A stretch of DNA of 10,146 bases, taken from Planctomycetia bacterium. GTDB taxonomy: Bacteria; Planctomycetota; PLA2; JAEUHO01. Under the pieces are notes generated by a model, which was not told where the DNA came from, did not search any database, and was given only the letters and a program-made list of their open reading frames with translations. The stretch is taken from positions 1-10,146 of the forward strand of contig JAUXCH010000108.1 in NCBI GenBank assembly GCA_030618975.1, given 5' to 3'. How positions within the stretch are numbered: the first letter of the stretch is position 1; every line of letters begins with the position of its first letter. Both the position numbers and the translations under genes were made by a program. Shown here piece by piece: positions 6,722 through 10,146 of the stretch.

Positions 6722-7861
6722 CTACGCGGCCAGGGTGACGACCAGGCGCAGGAGGGCGAGCCGGGCGGGGACGCCCCCACCCTTGACGCCCGTCTCCGCC
6801 TCGAAGAACGCGGCCTGGCGCGCGAGGAGATCGGCCGGATCCCTGCGGCACTGGGCGAGGAAGCCCTCGGCTCGAAACGACGGGACACCCAGCCCCTTGG
6901 CCACGTCGGCCGGCGTCTCGCCCCGCGAGAGAGCCTCGGCCCCAGCCAGCAGGCGGCGCCAGGTGCCGAGGAGCGACGCGGCGAGGAAGTGGAAGAGGGG
7001 CTCCGGGTTCGTCACCTGGCCGCCCCGGCCGTCGGGGACCCCGCGGTCGAAGGCCGCCTCGAGCAGGGTCAGGGCGCCGTCCAGGTCGCGCTGGGCCACG
7101 GCGTCCGTGAGGCGCCACGCCGGATCCGTTCGCGTGGCGCCGAGCGCCTCGTGGACGTCCTGCTCCACGACGGTCTGCCGCGAGCCCGCGAAGAGGGCCA
7201 GGCTCTTCAGCGCCGCATCCAGCTCGCCGAGCTCCGAACCCACGAGCCTCGACACCGCGTGGGCATCCGCGAGGTCCATCTGCTTGCCGTGCTCCCCCGC
7301 CAGGCGCCGGACGATCCACCGCGAGAGCTCGTGCTCGTAGGGCGGCACGCCGCGCTGCCACGAGCCCGGCGCGTCGTAGAGCGACCGGCAGTCCACGACG
7401 AGGGCGCCCGCCTCCACCAGCGCGGCAGCCGGGATCGGCGACTTGCCCCGCACCGGCCGCGCCGTCAGCAGCACGAGCACGCTCGACGTGTCGGCGGCGA
7501 GCCCCGCCTCGGTGAGGTTGCGGATCGGGCTCTTGCGGCCCTCGGCCCACGGGCCGGCCGCCTGGTCCGCGTTCTCCACCGCAATCACCTTGGCGCCGCC
7601 GAAGAGGGTGGCGCTCCGCAGCTCGTCGACGGCTCCGGAGACGCCGGAGCGGTCCTCGGGCCGGCGCGCGTCGAGCCGCAGCAGGGAGGCCCCGGAGTCC
7701 CCGTCGGGCAGCACGCGCCGGACGACGAGCCTCAGGCCCTCCTCGCGAAACCACCGTTCGGCGCCCGCGAGCACGACCACGGACGGCAGGGAACCCGACT
7801 CGAGGCGGGCCGCCAGGTCGACGGCGGACAGCGTGGGCGGGCGGGACGTGCGGCGGGCCAT
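6722..7861 (-). CDS. holA: DNA polymerase III delta subunit
   Basis: 379 residues, close to the usual HolA length. HolA belongs to the clamp-loader complex and opens the beta sliding clamp. The N-terminal degenerate AAA+ domain includes VVVLAGAERWFREEGLRLVV (28-47), where a true Walker A is lacking as usual for delta, and ELRSATLFGGAKVIAVENAD (80-99). The middle region PYEHELSRWIVRRLAGEHGK (174-193) and LVGSELGELDAALKSLALFA (206-225) is the most diagnostic stretch. A helical collar domain with TNPEPLFHFLAASLLGTWRR (284-303) follows. The overall match is clear although divergent. The ATG lies 34 bases after the ubiA stop codon; a GGAG at 11 bases upstream is a poor ribosome-binding site, suggesting reliance on the upstream transcript. 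mutL follows after 13 bases. Confidence 0.93.
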   Translation of the reverse strand: MARRTSRPPTLSAVDLAARLESGSLPSVVVLAGAERWFREEGLRLVVRRVLPDGDSGASLLRLDARRPEDRSGVSGAVDELRSATLFGGAKVIAVENADQAAGPWAEGRKSPIRNLTEAGLAADTSSVLVLLTARPVRGKSPIPAAALVEAGALVVDCRSLYDAPGSWQRGVPPYEHELSRWIVRRLAGEHGKQMDLADAHAVSRLVGSELGELDAALKSLALFAGSRQTVVEQDVHEALGATRTDPAWRLTDAVAQRDLDGALTLLEAAFDRGVPDGRGGQVTNPEPLFHFLAASLLGTWRRLLAGAEALSRGETPADVAKGLGVPSFRAEGFLAQCRRDPADLLARQAAFFEAETGVKGGGVPARLALLRLVVTLAA

Positions 7862-7895
7862 GGCGGGGCATTCTCCGCCGGACGGCGGACATCGG

Positions 7896-8774
7896 TCACA
7901 TTCCGACGAGCACGTCGAGGATGCCCGCGGCGCCGAGGATCAGCGCCACGAAACCGTTCACGGTGAAGAACGCGGCGTTCACCCGGCTCAGGTCGGCCGG
8001 CGAGACGATCCTGTGCTCGACGACGAGCAGCGCGGCCGCCAGCCCGACGGCGCCGAGGTAGATCCACCCGAGCCCCGCGAGCGGGCCGACGGCGGCGAAC
8101 GCCACGACACAGAGGACGTGCAGCAGCGCCGCGACGCCGAGCGCGCGCTGCACGCCGAGCCGGGCCGGGAGGGAGCAGAGGCCCAGCTGCCGGTCCACCT
8201 CGGCGTCCTGGCAGGCGTAGATCACGTCGAAGCCCGCCACCCAGAGCAGCACGCCCGCCCCGAGCGCGAGCGGCACCCTGAGATCGCCCGCGTCGGCGCC
8301 GCGCACGGCGATCCAGGCGCCGAGCGGCGAGAGACCGAGCGCCAGCCCGACGCCGAAGTGCGCCAGTGCCGTGAACCGTTTCAGGAACGAGTAGCCGAAG
8401 AGCACGGCCAGGACGACGGGTGAGAGGAACAACGCGACGTCGTTCAGCCTGCTCGCCGCGACCACGAACACGAGGGCCGAGACCAGCGTGAACACGCCCA
8501 CGAAACGGACGGACAGCGCGCCGGTCACGAGCTCGCGCCCGGCGGTCCGCGGATTCGCGGCGTCGAACCGCCTGTCCGCCAGCCGGTTCATGCCCATGGC
8601 TGCGCTCCGCGCGGCCAGCATGGCGACGAGAACCCAGAGCACCACGCGCGCCTCGGGCCACCCGTCCGCGGCGAGGAACAGGGCGAACAGCGCGAACGGC
8701 AGCGAGAACACGCTGTGCGAGAAGCGGATCATCGACAGCGTGTCGCCGAGGGAGCGAACGAAGCTCAAGACCAC
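7896..8774 (-). CDS. ubiA: UbiA-family aromatic-acid polyprenyltransferase (MqnP/UbiA-like)
   Basis: 292 residues, mostly hydrophobic, with about eight to nine membrane segments. It transfers a polyprenyl chain to an aromatic acid in the membrane during quinone synthesis. The first Asp-rich motif is MNRLADRRFDAANPRT (62-77) with N63, D67 and D71. The second is FDVIYACQDAEVDRQLGLCS (182-201) with D183, D190 and D194. The NPRT and YACQD forms are typical of the putative 4-hydroxybenzoate prenyltransferases found in menaquinone-making, non-ubiquinone bacteria (the MqnP type), so its substrate may be a naphthoate rather than 4-hydroxybenzoate. Family members begin about 15 residues before IRFSHSVF, which points to GTG at 8774 (10-base overlap with ubiX). 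TTG at 8768, forming a TTGA overlap, is nearly as good; ATG at 8732 would be too short. The open frame further upstream is a shadow of ubiX. Confidence 0.92.
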   Translation of the reverse strand: MVLSFVRSLGDTLSMIRFSHSVFSLPFALFALFLAADGWPEARVVLWVLVAMLAARSAAMGMNRLADRRFDAANPRTAGRELVTGALSVRFVGVFTLVSALVFVVAASRLNDVALFLSPVVLAVLFGYSFLKRFTALAHFGVGLALGLSPLGAWIAVRGADAGDLRVPLALGAGVLLWVAGFDVIYACQDAEVDRQLGLCSLPARLGVQRALGVAALLHVLCVVAFAAVGPLAGLGWIYLGAVGLAAALLVVEHRIVSPADLSRVNAAFFTVNGFVALILGAAGILDVLVGM

Positions 8775-9349
8775 CGCCGTACGAGGTCGACGTCCACACC
8801 GAGCCGATCCAGGATCTTCTGCACCACGAAGTCGACGAGGTCGTCGATGCTCGCGGGGCGGTGGTAGAAACCCGGCGACGCGGGCAGGATCACCGCGCCC
8901 GCCCGCGCGAGCACGAGCATCGCGTTCAGCGCGATCTCGCTGAGCGGCGTCTCGCGCGGCACGAGGATCAGCTTCCGCCCCTCCTTCAGGGCGACCTCGC
9001 ACATCCTCTCGAGGAGGTTCGTCGAGGCGCCGACCGAGACGCGGCCGAGGAATCCCGTGCTGGCGGGGCAGATCACCACGCCGTCCAGGCGAAACGAGCC
9101 GGACGCCACGTCCGCGCCCACGTCGTCGGGCCGCCGGTACGAGACCCTCGCGGCGACGTCGGCTCCGAGGAAGGCGTCGAGGTCGGGGGCGAGCGGATCG
9201 AACGTGCCTCCGAGCTCGGCCGGGACGAGTTGTGCCAGCGTGGGGCTCGCCGTGAGCACGACCTCCACCCCCGCCTCGACCAGTCGCTGGACCAGCCGCT
9301 GCCCGTAGACGGTGCCCGAGGCTCCGGAGATGCCGACCGCGATGCGCAT
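8765..9349 (-). CDS. ubiX: Flavin prenyltransferase UbiX (MqnL-like)
   Basis: 194 residues, full family length. UbiX joins dimethylallyl phosphate to FMN, making the prenyl-FMN cofactor of UbiD decarboxylases. Visible motifs are the flavin-binding GISGASGTVYG (6-16), VICPASTGFLGRVSVGASTN (92-111), LVPRETPLSEIALNAML (129-145) with E133 in the catalytic Glu position, and PASPGFYHRPASIDDLVDF (156-174), where Y162 and R182 occupy conserved phosphate-site positions. The ATG at 9349 is the only start that fits: MRIAVGISGASG is the family N-terminus, and an upstream ATG at 9448 would add a Pro/Arg-rich extension unlike UbiX. The ribosome-binding site is poor (GAGG about 14 bases upstream). First gene of the ubiX-ubiA-holA-mutL run and divergent from ubiD. 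Confidence 0.96.
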   Translation of the reverse strand: MRIAVGISGASGTVYGQRLVQRLVEAGVEVVLTASPTLAQLVPAELGGTFDPLAPDLDAFLGADVAARVSYRRPDDVGADVASGSFRLDGVVICPASTGFLGRVSVGASTNLLERMCEVALKEGRKLILVPRETPLSEIALNAMLVLARAGAVILPASPGFYHRPASIDDLVDFVVQKILDRLGVDVDLVRRWS

Positions 9350-9396
9350 GGGGGGTTCGCTTTCCCTCGCGAGAGGAGGAGGATACGCGCCCTTCG

Positions 9397-9418
9397 GGGC
9401 CGTACGATCCCCCGCGTG
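9397..9418 (+). promoter_or_regulatory. First copy of 22-bp promoter-like element ending in GTG
   Basis: gggccgtaCGATcc followed by ccc-gcgtg matches the element before ubiD at 19 of 22 positions. It includes the -10-like hexamer TACGAT (9403-9408), seven bases, then GTG at 9416. It may be a leaderless promoter for the small open frame that follows, or a duplicated relic of the ubiD promoter. There is no clear -35. Confidence 0.35.
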
Positions 9419-9643
9419 GGCAAGCGAGAATCCACACCGAAAATCCACACCCGACCCGATTTTTCACCTTTCGCCATGAGCCACGCCGGACCGCTGCCGA
9501 ATGCCCCCGGGCGCGTGCGGTCGAAGGTCCACGGGCGGACGCGGCCCCCCGTCGCTTCCATCGCGTGCCTGCGCAACGCCCCCACCGGCGGTCCACCCAC
9601 CAGCCGCCTTCCGACGATCTCCCGCAACGCGCGGGGCAGGTGA
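9416..9643 (+). CDS. Doubtful small ORF, 75 residues, no recognised family
   Basis: The frame starts with GTG placed exactly like the ubiD GTG relative to a TA(C/G)GAT box, and ends in TGA. The product is rich in Pro, Arg, Ser and Thr, with no domain, signal peptide or membrane segment that I recognise. About nine of the first 20 codons end in A or T, unlike neighbouring genes, whereas the later part has high third-position GC. It has no Shine-Dalgarno sequence. It is as likely to be non-coding regulatory DNA; I list it only because of the matching promoter-like spacing. Confidence 0.15.
   Translation: MGKRESTPKIHTRPDFSPFAMSHAGPLPNAPGRVRSKVHGRTRPPVASIACLRNAPTGGPPTSRLPTISRNARGR
9429..9451. 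repeat. Two direct repeats aatccacacc, DnaA-box-like
   Basis: aatccacacc occurs at 9429-9438 and 9442-9451, a 13-bp period. Both copies contain ATCCACA, the core of the DnaA box TTATCCACA, with the first two positions differing. They lie in the least GC-rich part of the window, between divergent genes, so they could be operator half-sites or DnaA sites. Confidence 0.4.
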
Positions 9644-9681
9644 AGGGGATCGAGAAGGAAGGGGCGAGCGTCCGTCTTCCC

Positions 9682-9703
9682 GGGCCGTAGGATCCCTGGC
9701 GTG
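9682..9703 (+). promoter_or_regulatory. Second copy of the 22-bp element: TAGGAT box before the ubiD GTG
   Basis: The -10-like hexamer TAGGAT (9688-9693) is followed by seven bases and the ubiD GTG start. This suggests a leaderless or nearly leaderless transcript. AGGA at 9689-9692 lies 8 bases before the start and could instead be a ribosome-binding site. No convincing -35 is seen. Confidence 0.4.
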
Positions 9704-10146
9704 AGCGCGCCCGTTCGCAACCTCCGCGTCTTCCTCGACCTCCTCCGCAAGCGGGGCGAGGTGGCCGACGTGCAGGTCGAGGTCGACCCCTGCCTCGAGA
9801 CCGCCGAGATCCACCGGCGCGTGATCGCCGCGGGCGGGCCGGCGCTCCTGTTCCACCGGCCGCGGGGCTCCGCCTGCCCCCTCGTCACGAACCTCTTCGG
9901 TACGCTCGGTCGCGTCGAGGCCGCCTTCGGCGACCGCCCGCGGGCGTTCGTCGAGCGGGCCGTCGCCGCGCTCGACGCGGCGTCGAGCCCGTCGCTGCGG
10001 ACGCTGTGGAGCATGCGGGGCTGGGTCGGCCAGGCGATGCGGATCGGGTTGAAGCCCAGACGCCACGGCCCGGTGACGGAAGTCGTGGAGGAACCCGACC
10101 TCTCGGCCTTCCCCGTGACCACCTCCTGGCACGGTGACGGCGGCCC
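9701..10146 (+). CDS. UbiD-family prenyl-FMN decarboxylase, N-terminal part (MqnM-like; cut by window end)
   Basis: 148 codons are present. The start NLRVFLDLLRKRGEVADVQV (residues 7-26) and the following EVDPCLETAEIHRRVIAAGG are typical of the N-terminus of UbiD-family decarboxylases of roughly 450-600 residues. PLVTNLFGTLGRVEAAFGDR (about 62-81) and the late motif FPVTTSWHGDGG (137-148) correspond to the conserved family stretches before the prenyl-FMN/metal site. The catalytic Glu-Arg-Glu residues lie beyond the window and cannot be checked. UbiD removes a carboxylate from a prenylated aromatic acid using the cofactor made by UbiX, whose gene is divergent across a 351-bp region. With the MqnP-like UbiA this suggests menaquinone synthesis. 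The GTG start is supported by the family N-terminus. Confidence 0.88.
   Translation, partial: MSAPVRNLRVFLDLLRKRGEVADVQVEVDPCLETAEIHRRVIAAGGPALLFHRPRGSACPLVTNLFGTLGRVEAAFGDRPRAFVERAVAALDAASSPSLRTLWSMRGWVGQAMRIGLKPRRHGPVTEVVEEPDLSAFPVTTSWHGDGG

Larger units (their letters stand above)
9350..9700. other. Divergent intergenic region between ubiX and ubiD
   Basis: These 351 bases hold no gene I can establish. The part at 9425-9470 is clearly less GC-rich than the surroundings (with tttttc and aaaa runs) and is a likely promoter zone. It carries two direct repeats at 9429-9451. A 22-bp element near 9397 recurs directly before ubiD. A 75-codon open frame from GTG 9416 to 9643 crosses the region. 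I found no tRNA and no terminator-like hairpin. Confidence 0.6.

Noticed and set aside
5638..7966. Long plus-strand open frames opposite mutL and holA
   Set aside because: They are antisense to well-recognised genes, with low-complexity Arg/Gly/Ala/Glu composition and no domain pattern.
8765..9448. UbiX with a 33-residue N-terminal extension
   Set aside because: The extension is unlike UbiX, and the ATG at 9349 gives the exact family N-terminus MRIAVGISGASG.
9618..9675. Resemblance to the signal recognition particle RNA (ctcccgcaacgc, later gagaaggaagg)
   Set aside because: The conserved apical loop ccggaagg and the ggtcagg segment are missing, and no long rod-like pairing is evident.
9073..10122. 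Minus-strand open frames through the ubiX-ubiD region
   Set aside because: They run antisense to the recognised ubiD start and out of frame into ubiX, without a plausible start or domain.

Overview
The window is about 10 kb of very GC-rich, densely coding bacterial chromosome. It carries eight protein genes, two of them cut by the window edges. A secreted LolA-like protein points to a cell with an outer membrane. The ubiX/ubiA/ubiD set has a prenyltransferase of the kind seen in menaquinone-making bacteria, and MutL is of the endonuclease type. Together these fit a non-proteobacterial, high-GC Gram-negative such as an Acidobacteriota-like lineage. That placement is inference; no rRNA or other marker is present to settle it.

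Layout: (1) 1-3730, minus strand, is a compact three-gene run. A catalytically dead M16 peptidase subunit (YmfF-like) comes first, then an M16 subunit with an intact zinc motif (YmfH-like), joined by a GTGA overlap. A PafC-like WYL-domain regulator follows after 10 bases, and its C-terminus dissolves into a 15-bp in-frame tandem repeat that leaves the window. (2) 3731-3909 is a divergent promoter region with short inverted and direct repeats. (3) 3910-4839, plus strand, encodes an exported LolA/LolB-fold protein. (4) 4854-4909 is a long imperfect hairpin between convergent genes, probably a terminator. (5) 4921-9349, minus strand, is an operon-like run transcribed ubiX, ubiA, holA, mutL: cofactor and quinone synthesis followed by the DNA polymerase III delta subunit and mismatch repair. 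(6) 9350-9700 is a 350-bp divergent intergenic region with two DnaA-box-like repeats and a duplicated promoter-like 22-mer. (7) 9701-10146, plus strand, is the 5' end of a ubiD-family decarboxylase.

How the genes work together: UbiX makes the prenylated flavin that UbiD-family decarboxylases need, and UbiA attaches the polyprenyl tail to an aromatic acid. The three genes, in divergent units around one control region, therefore form a quinone module, most likely late menaquinone synthesis (the futalosine-route MqnP/MqnL/MqnM type). HolA and MutL act in replication and post-replicative repair, and MutL carries a sliding-clamp-binding motif. The two M16 subunits probably form one heterodimeric peptidase in which the zinc site and the R/Y pair sit on different chains.

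I found no mobile element, CRISPR array, tRNA or rRNA. The most interesting points are the split-active-site M16 pair next to a WYL regulator, the repeat tail of that regulator, a recurring -10-like box exactly 7 nt before three start codons (suggesting leaderless transcripts), and two cytosine runs in the mutL linker. I see no clear evidence of a wholly new multi-gene system.
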